Notes: generated from the sequence alone by a model not told the origin. A DNA stretch of 64,000 bases from DATLFA01 sp035525225 (GCA_035525225.1 DATLFA010000003.1:19990-83989), one strand, 5' to 3'; numbered from the stretch's first letter, positions 32,982 through 41,530 are shown. Program-made: numbers and translations.

Positions 32982-34178
32982 CTACCTCTTCAGGGCCGCA
33001 TCGATCGCGGAGCGCAATCCGCTCTCGGCAACGAGCATCTGCAGAGCGATGGGCTGATCTTTCGCGTTCTCGTAGATCTTCAGATCGGCGTCGGCATCGT
33101 GGGGCCGGCTCTGGGCGAGGGCAACGAACGAGCGGTAGACCCGCGCCGGCAGGTACGCGGGGTCGAGCCGAACCGCCATGTCGAGAGCAGCCCGGCTGGT
33201 CGCGAGTTGTTGTTGCCCCTCGGGCACCTTGCCCGCATCGAGCAGCTGTTGGCCGAGGCGACCCGTGATCCAGCCGCGGGTGGCGATGACCGTCGCATCG
33301 TTTGGGGTCGCGCCCAACACCCGATCCAACAACCTGAGCGCGTCGAGGACGCGTCCGTCCTCTGCCATCTGATCGGCGGCCAGCCGGATTTCGTCAGCGC
33401 TGAACCCGGCCGCCGATCCATCGGCCGCCGTCAGCGGCGGGTTGGCGACGAGCAATTTCGGGCCGACCAGTTCCGCGAGAATGCGCTCTTGTAAGCGCGT
33501 GCCCACGAGCAACTGCACAACATCGCGCGGCGCGCTGGCGATGTCGATCGCCTTTAACTCGGCGTAGGCCTCGGTCCACTTGCTGTCGCGGTTGAACATG
33601 ATCGCACGGAAGACGTGCGCGTCGGGGAAGGTGGCATCGACGTTCACCGCCGCGTCGAGATCGGCCCACGCCCGTGTGAGCTCGTCGGTCTGAAAGTACA
33701 GCCAGCCGCGGTAGGTGAGCGCCCGCACATTCGACGGTTGCCTCTCGAGGGCCTTGGTGTATTCCGCGATGGCATCGTCGAGCCTGTCCTCACTCATGAA
33801 TTGGTCGGCTCGGGCGATGTTCTCCGACGCCCCCCTTGCGGGGTCACCACTCGCGAACGAACCTGCATCGCGCCGTCCCGAACTGAACGCCACGCCGATA
33901 CCCGCGAGCACTGCGAAGGCGACGATGCCGGCCGTCCACAGCACCACCCGGCGCTTTGGCGTCGCGGCTTCTGGCTCGAGCACGGCATGGGCATCGAGCG
34001 AACGCAACACCGCCGCCGCTCGCACGGTGTAGTCGTCGCGGAGCGCCTCGTAGTCGGCGTCGTCGATGTCTCCTGCTTCGCGTTCACGCTCGAGATCGTC
34101 GAGGGAGCGCAACAAGAAGTCGCGCTCCTCTTCGAGCGACCCTCTGTCGGCGTCGAGAACGGGGCGACCGGCGCTCAT
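32982..34178 (-). CDS. CcmI-like TPR protein of the cytochrome c maturation operon
   Basis: 398 residues from ATG 34178, overlapping the ccmH stop (ATGA). The N-terminus EEERDFLLRSLDDLERERE and GDIDDADYEALRDDYTVRAA is the cytoplasmic start of CcmI/CycH-like proteins; one membrane helix follows at about 76-97 (VVLWTAGIVAFAVLAGIG), then TPR repeats with YRGWLYFQTDELTRAWADLD from about 160. CcmI hands apocytochrome c to the haem ligation complex. Last gene of the ccm operon. Confidence 0.8.
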   Translation of the reverse strand: MSAGRPVLDADRGSLEEERDFLLRSLDDLEREREAGDIDDADYEALRDDYTVRAAAVLRSLDAHAVLEPEAATPKRRVVLWTAGIVAFAVLAGIGVAFSSGRRDAGSFASGDPARGASENIARADQFMSEDRLDDAIAEYTKALERQPSNVRALTYRGWLYFQTDELTRAWADLDAAVNVDATFPDAHVFRAIMFNRDSKWTEAYAELKAIDIASAPRDVVQLLVGTRLQERILAELVGPKLLVANPPLTAADGSAAGFSADEIRLAADQMAEDGRVLDALRLLDRVLGATPNDATVIATRGWITGRLGQQLLDAGKVPEGQQQLATSRAALDMAVRLDPAYLPARVYRSFVALAQSRPHDADADLKIYENAKDQPIALQMLVAESGLRSAIDAALKR

Positions 34179-34654
34179 CGGCGCTCCTTTGCCGCCAACT
34201 TCGATCGGGCGCGTTCGACCAACCGACGGTCGGCATCGCTCGCTTCCGCGACTTCGGCGAGATGCCACCGGCGGAAGACGACGACGAGCCCGGCCACGGC
34301 GGTGACGAGCGCGACGACCGGCGTGATCCACACCAGACCGACGACCCCTGATGCCCTCGGCGTGAGGCTGATCGACTCGTTGAAGCTGCCGATCAAATAG
34401 TCGGTGATCTGCGCGTCGGTCTGGCCCTGATCGATGCGCTTCGCGATCTCGACGCGGATCGCCTTGGCCGGAGGGCTCTCGCTCTGTGCCACCGATTGGC
34501 CGTCACAGGAGGGGCAGGCGAATTGCTCGGCGAGATCGAGCGAGCGTTCGGCATTGTTCGGCTGGTCGCGGTCACTCAACGTCGCGATCGACAGCGCGAC
34601 CACGACGACCGTCAACGCGCCGACCCAACCGATCGCTCGCCAACGAGAGTTCAT
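34175..34654 (-). CDS. ccmH: Cytochrome c maturation protein CcmH
   Basis: 159 residues from ATG 34654. A membrane anchor at 8-26, then the redox pair C47/C50 in EQFACPSCDGQSVAQSES, the CcmH/CycL fold, and a second helix near 103-127. CcmH reduces the disulfide of the apocytochrome CxxCH. ATGA overlaps on both sides tie it to ccmG and the TPR gene. Confidence 0.92.
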   Translation of the reverse strand: MNSRWRAIGWVGALTVVVVALSIATLSDRDQPNNAERSLDLAEQFACPSCDGQSVAQSESPPAKAIRVEIAKRIDQGQTDAQITDYLIGSFNESISLTPRASGVVGLVWITPVVALVTAVAGLVVVFRRWHLAEVAEASDADRRLVERARSKLAAKERR

Positions 34655-35247
34655 CGCGACGTTGCCGGCGCGGTCGCCGCCGGAGTCGAATACTTCTCGA
34701 TCAACGAGTCGAGCCTCTCGGCGGTGACGCCACCGAGCAGTTTGGCCACGACGAGACCCGATGGCGAGATGATAAACGTCTCGGGGACCTTGATGACGCC
34801 GTAGCCCACCGCGATGCTGTCGGTGTCCTTGACGAGTATCGGCCAGTCGCCGCCGCGCTTTTCGAAGAACTGGCGCGCCGCGGTCGGCGAGTCCGAGAAC
34901 GCGACGCTGACGACGGTCGCGTCGCCTGCGCTGCGGTGCGCTTCTTGGAAGCTCACGAGCTCGGGATGCTCCTGAATGCACGGTATACACCACGAGCCGA
35001 AGAAGTTGACGATCACCCATTCGCCGCGCACGCGGTCGAGGGTGAAGTGTTCGTTCTGCAGCGTGACGCCCTCGACCGGCGGCGCGGGCTTGCCGACGAG
35101 CGGGCTCTTGGCCAGCCGTTCGGTTGCAGGGTCGCGCGTAGCGAGCAGGATCACCAACAACAACATGACGATGCCGACAGGTACCGCGACGAGCGGCGCG
35201 AGCCGGCGGCGGCGGACAGGGGCAGCGTCGGCGGTGGGCGCGTTCAT
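34651..35247 (-). CDS. ccmG: Thiol:disulfide interchange protein CcmG/DsbE
   Basis: 198 residues from ATG 35247. Basic N-terminus, membrane anchor at 17-36, thioredoxin fold with active site C87/C90 in FFGSWCIPCIQEHP and the cis-Pro in IKVPETFIIS. It supplies reductant to CcmH and the apocytochrome outside the membrane. ATGA overlap with ccmF upstream and ccmH downstream. Confidence 0.93.
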   Translation of the reverse strand: MNAPTADAAPVRRRRLAPLVAVPVGIVMLLLVILLATRDPATERLAKSPLVGKPAPPVEGVTLQNEHFTLDRVRGEWVIVNFFGSWCIPCIQEHPELVSFQEAHRSAGDATVVSVAFSDSPTAARQFFEKRGGDWPILVKDTDSIAVGYGVIKVPETFIISPSGLVVAKLLGGVTAERLDSLIEKYSTPAATAPATSR

Positions 35248-37244
35248 CGGGCCGCCACCGCGACGTCGTCTTCGCGCAGATCTTCGTAGACGCGCGCCGA
35301 TGTCGGCATCGTCGGCACCCGCCGGCGGCCGGGGAACGCGGCGAGCAGAGTGCCCAGGGCCATGATGATCCCTCCGATCCACAACCACACGATGAGCGGA
35401 CGCACGATGACGCGCAGCGTGATCGGGTCGCCTTCGGCCTCGGGCAGCGTCACTATCTGGAGGAAGACGTCTTCTTTCCAGGAGGTGCGTACCGACGGCG
35501 TGCCGATCGGCGTGCCGAAGCCAGGGAACGTCGACAGCGCCGGCTCGTAGACCTTGCCACCATCGATGGCGATCTGTGCCCGCGTCACCGTCTTGTCCTG
35601 CTCTTGTTCGGTGCTCACCGACACGAACGTGACGTCGTGGCCGCCCACCGTGCCCGTCTGACCCGGCGGCAAGATCACCTCTTGTTGGTGCAGGTAGCTC
35701 GAGCTCGCGGCCAGCGCGACGGCGAGGATCACCACGCCGAGATGCACCACCATCCCACCGTTGGTGCGACCGATGAGCCCGCGCCAGCCTTGCCGCCGTG
35801 TCGCGAGCACGATCTGGCGCGCCGCCGCGCCCGCCGCGAAACCGCCCAGTCCGAAGGCGAGTACCGGCGCGAAGCCGCGTGCCCCGAGCACAACCGAGAG
35901 TACGAGCGCGCCCGCGGCAATCCATGCCGGCCAGAAGAGGCGCTGCGACAACAACTCGGTCGACGCCTTGCGCCACGGCAATACCGGAGCGATCGCCATG
36001 AGGAACAGCAGAACGAGACCGATGGGCATCGTCATGCGCTCGTAGTACGGAGGGCCGACGAAGATTCGGCGATCTTGCACTGCTTCGACGATCAACGGGA
36101 ACACGGTACCCAGCAACACCACGAACGCGAAGGCGGCGAAGAACACGTTGTTGGCCAGGAACGCACCTTCGCGCGAAAGCGGCGAATCGATGCGGCCGGG
36201 TGCGCGCAACGTATCGCCGCGCCACGCGACGAGCCCAACCGTCAACGCCACGATGACGGCGAAGAAACCGAGCAGTAACGGACCGATGGATGAATTGCTG
36301 AACGCGTGCACCGACACGACGACGCCCGAGCGTGTGAGGAAGGTACCGAGGATAGTGAGGGAGAACGTCGCACAGACCAGTGAGAGGTTCCATACGCGCA
36401 ACATGCCGCGCCGCTCTTGCACCATGACGGAGTGGAGATACGCCGTACCGGTGAGCCACGGCAGTAACGACGCGTTCTCTACGGGATCCCACCCCCAATA
36501 TCCGCCCCAACCGAGCACCTCGTAGCTCCACCACGCGCCGAGCAAGATGCCGAAGCTCAAGAAGCCCCACGCGAAGAGTGTCCAGCGACGCGTCTCGAGC
36601 AACCAGCCTTCGCCGACACGACCGGTGATCAGCGCGGCGAACGCGAACGCGAACGGCACGGTGAAACCGACGTAGCCCAGGTACAGCATCGGAGGGTGGA
36701 AGGCCACCAATACGTGATTCTGCAAAATGGGGTTGGGTCCGGGCCCGTCGAATCCCAGCGGTGGGTTGAAGGTCTTGAACGGATTCGTCGGGCCGACCAT
36801 CAAGAAGAAGAAGAAGGCGGTAACGACGAAGAGGACGAGCAATGCCCACGCGAACATCGGGTCGGTGATGCGGTCGCGGAACTTGCGGGCGATGACTGCG
36901 ACGTAGCCGCACAGGATCAAGGTCCACAAGATGATCGAGCCCTCGAGCGACGACCAGAGCGACGTGAAGTTGAAGAACGCTCGTGTCTTGCTGCTGCCCA
37001 CTTGCGCGACATACGCGGACGTGAAGTCACGGGTGATGAGGGCGCGCTCCATGATCGCGAAGATCAGCACGGCCATGGCCAATGTCACCCACGCGTATCG
37101 GCGCGCGACGCGCATGTACGGCACGGACAGCTGCGGCCCCGGCATATGCGCCGCACTGCGCAACGCGTAGGCAATGGTGCCCACGCCCATCAACGATGCG
37201 ATGAAGCCGACGAGGACCGCGGTGTAGCCGATCGTCGTGTTCAC
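35244..37244 (-). CDS. ccmF: Cytochrome c haem lyase subunit CcmF
   Basis: 666 residues from GTG 37244, with about 14 membrane helices. The WWD haem-binding motif GGYWGWDPVENASLLPWLTG is intact, and conserved histidines are seen in LVAFHPPMLYLGYVG and in SVHAFSNS. CcmF reduces haem and ligates it to the apocytochrome together with CcmH and CcmI. It begins four bases after the ccmE stop and its own stop overlaps ccmG. Confidence 0.95.
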   Translation of the reverse strand: MNTTIGYTAVLVGFIASLMGVGTIAYALRSAAHMPGPQLSVPYMRVARRYAWVTLAMAVLIFAIMERALITRDFTSAYVAQVGSSKTRAFFNFTSLWSSLEGSIILWTLILCGYVAVIARKFRDRITDPMFAWALLVLFVVTAFFFFLMVGPTNPFKTFNPPLGFDGPGPNPILQNHVLVAFHPPMLYLGYVGFTVPFAFAFAALITGRVGEGWLLETRRWTLFAWGFLSFGILLGAWWSYEVLGWGGYWGWDPVENASLLPWLTGTAYLHSVMVQERRGMLRVWNLSLVCATFSLTILGTFLTRSGVVVSVHAFSNSSIGPLLLGFFAVIVALTVGLVAWRGDTLRAPGRIDSPLSREGAFLANNVFFAAFAFVVLLGTVFPLIVEAVQDRRIFVGPPYYERMTMPIGLVLLFLMAIAPVLPWRKASTELLSQRLFWPAWIAAGALVLSVVLGARGFAPVLAFGLGGFAAGAAARQIVLATRRQGWRGLIGRTNGGMVVHLGVVILAVALAASSSYLHQQEVILPPGQTGTVGGHDVTFVSVSTEQEQDKTVTRAQIAIDGGKVYEPALSTFPGFGTPIGTPSVRTSWKEDVFLQIVTLPEAEGDPITLRVIVRPLIVWLWIGGIIMALGTLLAAFPGRRRVPTMPTSARVYEDLREDDVAVAAR

Positions 37245-37248
37245 GTCG

Positions 37249-37803
37249 TCACGTGCCAACCGGCGTCGTGAGGCACGGGCGGTGCGCTCCCCCCGCTTCG
37301 GCTTCGTCGATACGGTCGGCGTTCTTCGTCGAATAGTCGCTGTCGTGTTTGTTGTACATGCGATCGGTGGCGATGTACCAGCCATCGTCGGCAGCGCACG
37401 TGATGACGGCGTCGCCGCCCGCCGGCGGGGGGCTGCCCTGTAACCACTTGCCCTCGAGCACGACCGTAGCGCCAGCCTTGAACGCCGTGAGGGTGTCACC
37501 GGTGTGGACCACGTCGGCCTCCACCCCCTTGAACGCGATGGTGAAGCGCACCGCGCTCGCCCGGTCGAGTTCGGTCCTGGCGATCGAACCGTCGACCACG
37601 GTGCCCTGGACCTGAAAGCGTTTGGTGCCCAACGCTTCGCGGTCGCGAACGGCCTCATCCACATTCTTGAAGAACAACGAGGCACTACCGAGGGCGTTGG
37701 CGAACAGCGCAATGATGGCAACGCCGATGACGGCGACGAGCACGACCGGCAACCATCGTCGACGGCGGGCCGGTGCGACCTCGCGCGGGATGAGAGCGGT
37801 CAC
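37249..37803 (-). CDS. ccmE: Haem chaperone CcmE
   Basis: 184 residues from GTG 37803. One membrane anchor near 18-38, an OB-fold domain with FQVQGTVVDGSIARTELD and haem-binding His in MYNKHDSDY (the HxxxY form, not the CxxxY variant known from some Gram-positives and archaea). About twenty extra residues with a cysteine (ITCAADDGWYIATD) stand between the last strands and the haem His. GTG overlaps the ccmD stop. Confidence 0.9.
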   Translation of the reverse strand: MTALIPREVAPARRRRWLPVVLVAVIGVAIIALFANALGSASLFFKNVDEAVRDREALGTKRFQVQGTVVDGSIARTELDRASAVRFTIAFKGVEADVVHTGDTLTAFKAGATVVLEGKWLQGSPPPAGGDAVITCAADDGWYIATDRMYNKHDSDYSTKNADRIDEAEAGGAHRPCLTTPVGT

Positions 37804-37952
37804 CTGTCGCCCTCGCTGCTCATCCACCGTCGCCGTTCGCGGGGCACGCGCCGTGTCATGGATCTCCCTCGCTGGACGAGACTCAGCGCGTAGACAGCGA
37901 CGGACCCGAGAACCAGCGCCCACGCCGCAATGATGTAGCCGAGGCCGTTCAC
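37800..37952 (-). CDS. ccmD: CcmD-like small membrane protein
   Basis: 50 residues from GTG 37952: one membrane helix (YIIAAWALVLGSVAVYALSL) then a basic tail, the size and topology of CcmD, which releases haem-loaded CcmE from the CcmABC transporter. Located between ccmC and ccmE, with GTGA overlaps on both sides. Confidence 0.85.
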   Translation of the reverse strand: MNGLGYIIAAWALVLGSVAVYALSLVQRGRSMTRRVPRERRRWMSSEGDR

Positions 37953-38794
37953 GGTCGCACCTCGGCCGCACCGAGCGTTCGCTCGGGCTTGGTCTCCCGC
38001 TCCAAGAGCCGCTCGGGCGTGGCCTCCCGCTCCAAGAGCCGCTCGGGCTTCGCTCGACCTTCGGCGCGCCGTTCGATCAATGCCTGTTCGAGCCCGCGGT
38101 GCTCGGTCTCGCTCTCGAGCCAGGCGATGCGAAAGCGATGGAGCAGCATCCACGCGAACAGGATGGTGAAGACGACCAATCCGAGCATGAGGGTGAAGAG
38201 AGGACCGTTGTCGAGCTTTGTGTCGAGCCCGACCGTGTCCTGTTGATGCAGCGTGCGATTGGACCACCAGTGGACGGAGTAGCGCACCACCGGGATGTTG
38301 GCCGCGGCGATCAACCCGACGATCGCTGCCCGTTTGGATCGCTGCGTGGGATCGCCGTCGACGCGGCGCAACGCGAGATAACCGGCGTACATCAACAACA
38401 ACACGAGCGTCGTGACGATGCGCACGTCGCTCCACAGCCAGTACGTACCCCAGGTCGGTCGACCCCAGAGCGAACCGGTCGCCAGCGCGAGCGCGCAGAA
38501 CAACACGCCGATCTCGGCCGAGGCGCCGGCGATGAGGTCCCACCACACCGACCGCTTCCACAGGAACATGACCGAGCCGATCGCGGTGATGATGAAGGCC
38601 ATATACGCCAGCCATGCCGAGGGCACGTGGACGTACATGATGCGGACGAGGTCGCCCATGTCGCTGTCCTCGGGCGACCACCAGAGGCCGGCCAATCCCA
38701 GGAACAAGACACCGACGATCGAGAGGCCACCGAGGATTCGCGTACCGCGCGACGACGTGCTGCGAAGCTCGTCCCGTTCGCCCAGACTCTTCAC
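37949..38794 (-). CDS. ccmC: Haem-handling protein CcmC with decapeptide-repeat tail
   Basis: 281 residues from GTG 38794, which overlaps the ccmB stop. Six membrane helices; haem-ligand histidines in YVHVPSAWLAY and NRTLHQQDTV; the tryptophan-rich loop reads WGTYWLWSDVR, close to but not identical with the usual W-G-x-W-W-x-W-D-x-R. The C-terminal 33 residues after the last helix are three copies of a ten-residue unit (K/T)PERLLERE(A/T), encoded by repeat locus E. Such a tail is not part of the CcmC family and is probably tolerated on the cytoplasmic side. Confidence 0.93.
   Translation of the reverse strand: MKSLGERDELRSTSSRGTRILGGLSIVGVLFLGLAGLWWSPEDSDMGDLVRIMYVHVPSAWLAYMAFIITAIGSVMFLWKRSVWWDLIAGASAEIGVLFCALALATGSLWGRPTWGTYWLWSDVRIVTTLVLLLMYAGYLALRRVDGDPTQRSKRAAIVGLIAAANIPVVRYSVHWWSNRTLHQQDTVGLDTKLDNGPLFTLMLGLVVFTILFAWMLLHRFRIAWLESETEHRGLEQALIERRAEGRAKPERLLEREATPERLLERETKPERTLGAAEVRP
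37981..38050 (-). repeat. Hairpin repeat, locus E (tandem, coding)
   Basis: Two complete 30-bp units (37981-38010, 38011-38040) and a partial third. On the minus strand each reads GCCCGAGCGGCTCTTGGAGC and GGGAG, with a GCTC-TTG-GAGC hairpin. The period is a multiple of three and keeps the ccmC frame open. Confidence 0.8.
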
Positions 38795-39459
38795 GATTCC
38801 TCCAACAGTGTGCCGAACGCCAACGCACCGAACGCGGTATAGACAATTGCAGCGAGCGACAGGAGCACGAGCCAACTCCACCCGTTGACCGCTGCTTCGC
38901 CGAGCGCATCCTCGAACGCGCGCGTCGCAGCAATGAGCACCGGCGCCAGCACCGGCAACAACAACAAAGGCAAGATGGTCTCGCGCACCCTGAGGCTTGC
39001 CGCGAGCACGCCGTAGATCGTACCGGCCGCCGCGACCGCGATGGTCGCGACGACCGCGGTCACCCCGAGGAGCACCGGCGAGCGGACCGACCCCCCGTAG
39101 AGCACGGCGACGACAAAGCCGAGCACCACCTCGAGGACGAGCAACTCGATGACGAGGGCCGAGGCTTTGCCCAGGAATATGGCGACCGGGTCGAGCCCTG
39201 ACAACCGCAGTGCGTCTCGGTTGTCGTTGGCCGATTCCACGGTGAACGACCGCTGCACCGCCAAGATCGCCGTGAACACGACGGCTACCCAGAACAGGCC
39301 GGCCGTGAACCGGCGCAGGGTCGCGCTGTCGCCCTCGAGCGCGAATCCGAACAACACCAGCACCGTCACCGCGAATGGCGCGATCTGCGTGAGGCCAACC
39401 CGTGATCGCCGCTCGATGCGCAGGTCCTTGCCGGTGACGAGGGTGATCTCACCCCACAT
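38791..39459 (-). CDS. ccmB: Haem exporter membrane subunit CcmB
   Basis: 222 residues from ATG 39459, which lies inside the end of ccmA (11-base overlap). Six hydrophobic helices and the family segment RSFTVESANDNRDALRLSGL. Membrane partner of CcmA in the CcmABCD complex that attaches haem to CcmE. Confidence 0.92.
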   Translation of the reverse strand: MWGEITLVTGKDLRIERRSRVGLTQIAPFAVTVLVLFGFALEGDSATLRRFTAGLFWVAVVFTAILAVQRSFTVESANDNRDALRLSGLDPVAIFLGKASALVIELLVLEVVLGFVVAVLYGGSVRSPVLLGVTAVVATIAVAAAGTIYGVLAASLRVRETILPLLLLPVLAPVLIAATRAFEDALGEAAVNGWSWLVLLSLAAIVYTAFGALAFGTLLEES

Positions 39460-40144
39460 TGGCCACCCCGATCGAGCTGGGGGTGGATACGGGCGCGGCG
39501 CTGTCCGCCACCACCGTGCCGCCGGCGATGGTGATCGAACGCGGCGCCATCGCCCGGGCCCGTTCGAGCTCATGGGACGCCACGATGACCGTCGCCCCTC
39601 CGGCCGTTGCGTCGCGGACAAGTTGGTCGACCGTGTCGCGACCGTCCTGATCGAGGCCCGCGTGCGGCTCGTCGAGCAGCCAGAGCCGTGGGCGACGAGC
39701 GACGACCGCGGCAATCGAGACACGTCGCTTTTGGCCCGCCGACATCGAGCCCACCGGGAGGTCGCGGAGGCGTCCCTCGATGCCCATGCGCACCAGCGCG
39801 CTCTCTGCCGAGGCTTCATCGACACCGGCCGCCCGGGCCCAGAAACGGGTGTTCTCCCACGCCGTGAGCTCGTCGTACAGGAAGCTGGCGTGGCCGATGA
39901 GGCCGACGAGGCGGCGCACCGCCCGCCGTTCGGCGCCGCGCGTCAGGTCATGGTCGAGCACCTCCGCCTCGCCCGAATGCACCGGGACCAGACCCGCGCA
40001 GACCCGCAGCAGGGTCGTCTTGCCGGCACCGTTCGGCCCTTGCAGAAGGACGGCCTCGCCAGGGGCGACGTCGAGATCGAGACCAGCCAACGCAGGGAAG
40101 CGGCCGGCAAGCGCGACCGCGTTGCGCAAGCGGACGACGGACAC
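39449..40144 (-). CDS. ccmA: Haem exporter ATP-binding subunit CcmA
   Basis: 231 residues from GTG 40144. Walker A QGPNGAGKTTLLR, signature MSAGQKRRVSIAA, Walker B LWLLDEPHAGLD and VIVASHE. CcmA hydrolyses ATP to free holo-CcmE. First gene of the nine-gene operon ccmABCDEFGH plus TPR gene. TACCCT six bases before the GTG marks a leaderless promoter for the whole operon; the tandem repeat array F begins about 28 bases upstream of that hexamer. Confidence 0.93.
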   Translation of the reverse strand: MSVVRLRNAVALAGRFPALAGLDLDVAPGEAVLLQGPNGAGKTTLLRVCAGLVPVHSGEAEVLDHDLTRGAERRAVRRLVGLIGHASFLYDELTAWENTRFWARAAGVDEASAESALVRMGIEGRLRDLPVGSMSAGQKRRVSIAAVVARRPRLWLLDEPHAGLDQDGRDTVDQLVRDATAGGATVIVASHELERARAMAPRSITIAGGTVVADSAAPVSTPSSIGVANVG

Positions 40145-40150
40145 CGCGCG

Positions 40151-40156
40151 AGGGTA
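40151..40156 (-). promoter_or_regulatory. -10 element of the ccm operon
   Basis: TACCCT ends six bases before GTG 40144; TTGGCC at 40180-40175 with an 18-base spacer could serve as -35. Confidence 0.55.
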
Positions 40157-40183
40157 CCGACGCCGTGAGCCGACGGCCAAGCC

Positions 40184-40280
40184 TGGGCCCGAGCGGCCCA
40201 CCGCAGAGCGGGAAACGGGCCCGAGCGGCCCACCGCAGAGTGGGATACGGGCCCGAGCGGCCCACCGCAGAGTGGGATAG
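40184..40280 (+). repeat. Hairpin repeat, locus F (three tandem copies)
   Basis: Three 32-bp units with GGGCCC at 40185, 40217 and 40249. Each contains GGGCC-CGAGC-GGCCC followed by CCGC-AGA-GCGG (or GTGG), two mini-hairpins. Units differ at two or three bases. The array fills the space between the divergent ccmA and sortase genes, abutting the ccm -35 region. Confidence 0.9.
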
Positions 40281-40368
40281 CGGGGATGCCCACGATTCGA
40301 TCCGCGAGGCCGATACGGTCATAGCACCGTTCCGGCGTGACCTCGAGAGCCCTGGAGCGGCACCTGCC

Positions 40369-41490
40369 ATGACGGAACCCCTCGAATCGAATCAACCGGC
40401 GAGCCCGTCGGCGCCGATTGTGTGGCAACGGCGACTGCGCACCATGGCCGCCCACGCCCTGGGCGCGTTGGGTCGCACGTTGATCAGCGCCGGTGCGCTG
40501 TTGTTGCTCTTCGTCGTGTACCAGCTGTGGGGCACCGGATTCCACGAGGCGCGTGCACAAAATTCGCTGAGCAACGAGTTCGAAGAGTTGCTCCTCAGCA
40601 CAACGACGACCACCGCTGCGGCCCCCACCTCGGCCCCCACCTCGGCCCCCACCTCGGCGCCGACCACGAGCGTGGAGACGACCGAGCCCGCCCCGACCAC
40701 CACACTCGAGGTGCAACCCGACGCAGTCGTCGCCGCCTTTCGGTCGGGCGATGCCGTGGCCCGCATGCGCGTGCCGAAGATCGATCTCGACAAGATCATC
40801 GTCGAGGGCGTCGAAGTCGACGACCTGCGCAAGGGGCCGGGTCACTATCGCAGCACACCGATGCCCGGTCAGCGCGGCAACGCGGCAATCGCCGGCCATC
40901 GCACCACGTATGGCGCGCCTTTCAACCGAATCGATGAACTGCAGCCCGACGACGAGATCCTCGTGTCGACCCCGCAGGGCGACTTCACCTACAAGGTCCT
41001 TGCGCAGAAGAGCGCCGACGGTGCGGTGAGTGGCCACCTGATCGTGAGCCCCAACGACGTGTGGGTGCTCGACGACGTGGGTGACAACCGGTTGACCCTC
41101 ACGGCGTGTCATCCCAAGTTCAGCGCCAGCCAGCGCATCATCGTCCAAGCGTTGCTGGTCGCGCCGCCCGCGCTCACCCCGAAGCTCGTGTCGGTACCCA
41201 CGGCGGTGGGCGAGGCCGGTCAAGCGCCGGTCGACACGATCCAAGCACCGGCGCTCGCCGATGAGCCGGTGCCGGTTCGCGAAGACCTCGACGCGGGTCT
41301 CGGCGGCGACGGTAGCCATCGATGGCCGGCATTGTTCTGGGGACTCATGGTTGCCCTCTTCATGGTGGGCATCGGCCGTTCGACGAAGCATTGGGGTCGC
41401 GTGCGGAGTTGGGCGATCTCCGCACTCCCGCTGATGCTCGTGGTGTTCGTCTTCTTCGAGCATCTGGATCGCATGCTCCCTGCGAGATGA
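40369..41490 (+). CDS. Class E sortase
   Basis: 373 residues from ATG 40369. One N-terminal helix (39-60), a Thr/Ala/Pro linker with three APTS repeats, the sortase domain with catalytic H177 (IAGHRTTYG), C247 (LTLTACHPKF) and R256 (ASQRIIV), and a C-terminal helix pair ending VVFVFFEHLDR. The TLTxC form and C-terminal membrane anchor fit class E, which joins LAXTG-type proteins to the cell wall in high-G+C actinobacteria. No substrate with such a signal is seen nearby. Confidence 0.9.
   Translation: MTEPLESNQPASPSAPIVWQRRLRTMAAHALGALGRTLISAGALLLLFVVYQLWGTGFHEARAQNSLSNEFEELLLSTTTTTAAAPTSAPTSAPTSAPTTSVETTEPAPTTTLEVQPDAVVAAFRSGDAVARMRVPKIDLDKIIVEGVEVDDLRKGPGHYRSTPMPGQRGNAAIAGHRTTYGAPFNRIDELQPDDEILVSTPQGDFTYKVLAQKSADGAVSGHLIVSPNDVWVLDDVGDNRLTLTACHPKFSASQRIIVQALLVAPPALTPKLVSVPTAVGEAGQAPVDTIQAPALADEPVPVREDLDAGLGGDGSHRWPALFWGLMVALFMVGIGRSTKHWGRVRSWAISALPLMLVVFVFFEHLDRMLPAR
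40621..40656 (+). repeat. 12-bp tandem repeat in the sortase linker
   Basis: Three copies of GCCCCCACCTCG encode the APTS repeats of the extracytoplasmic linker. Confidence 0.8.
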
Positions 41491-41530
41491 GCGCAGCGGC
41501 GAAGGTGACGGCGCAGCGGCGAAGGTGACG
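41491..41530 (+). repeat. 20-bp tandem duplication
   Basis: GCGCAGCGGCGAAGGTGACG occurs twice in a row directly after the sortase stop codon. No further copies seen. Confidence 0.8.

Noticed and set aside
40184..40280. CRISPR-like array
   Set aside because: The 32-bp period is continuous repeat without unique spacers, there are only three units, and no cas gene is present.
41491..41530. Mobile element target duplication
   Set aside because: The 20-bp direct repeat is immediately tandem with nothing between the copies; simple slippage explains it.
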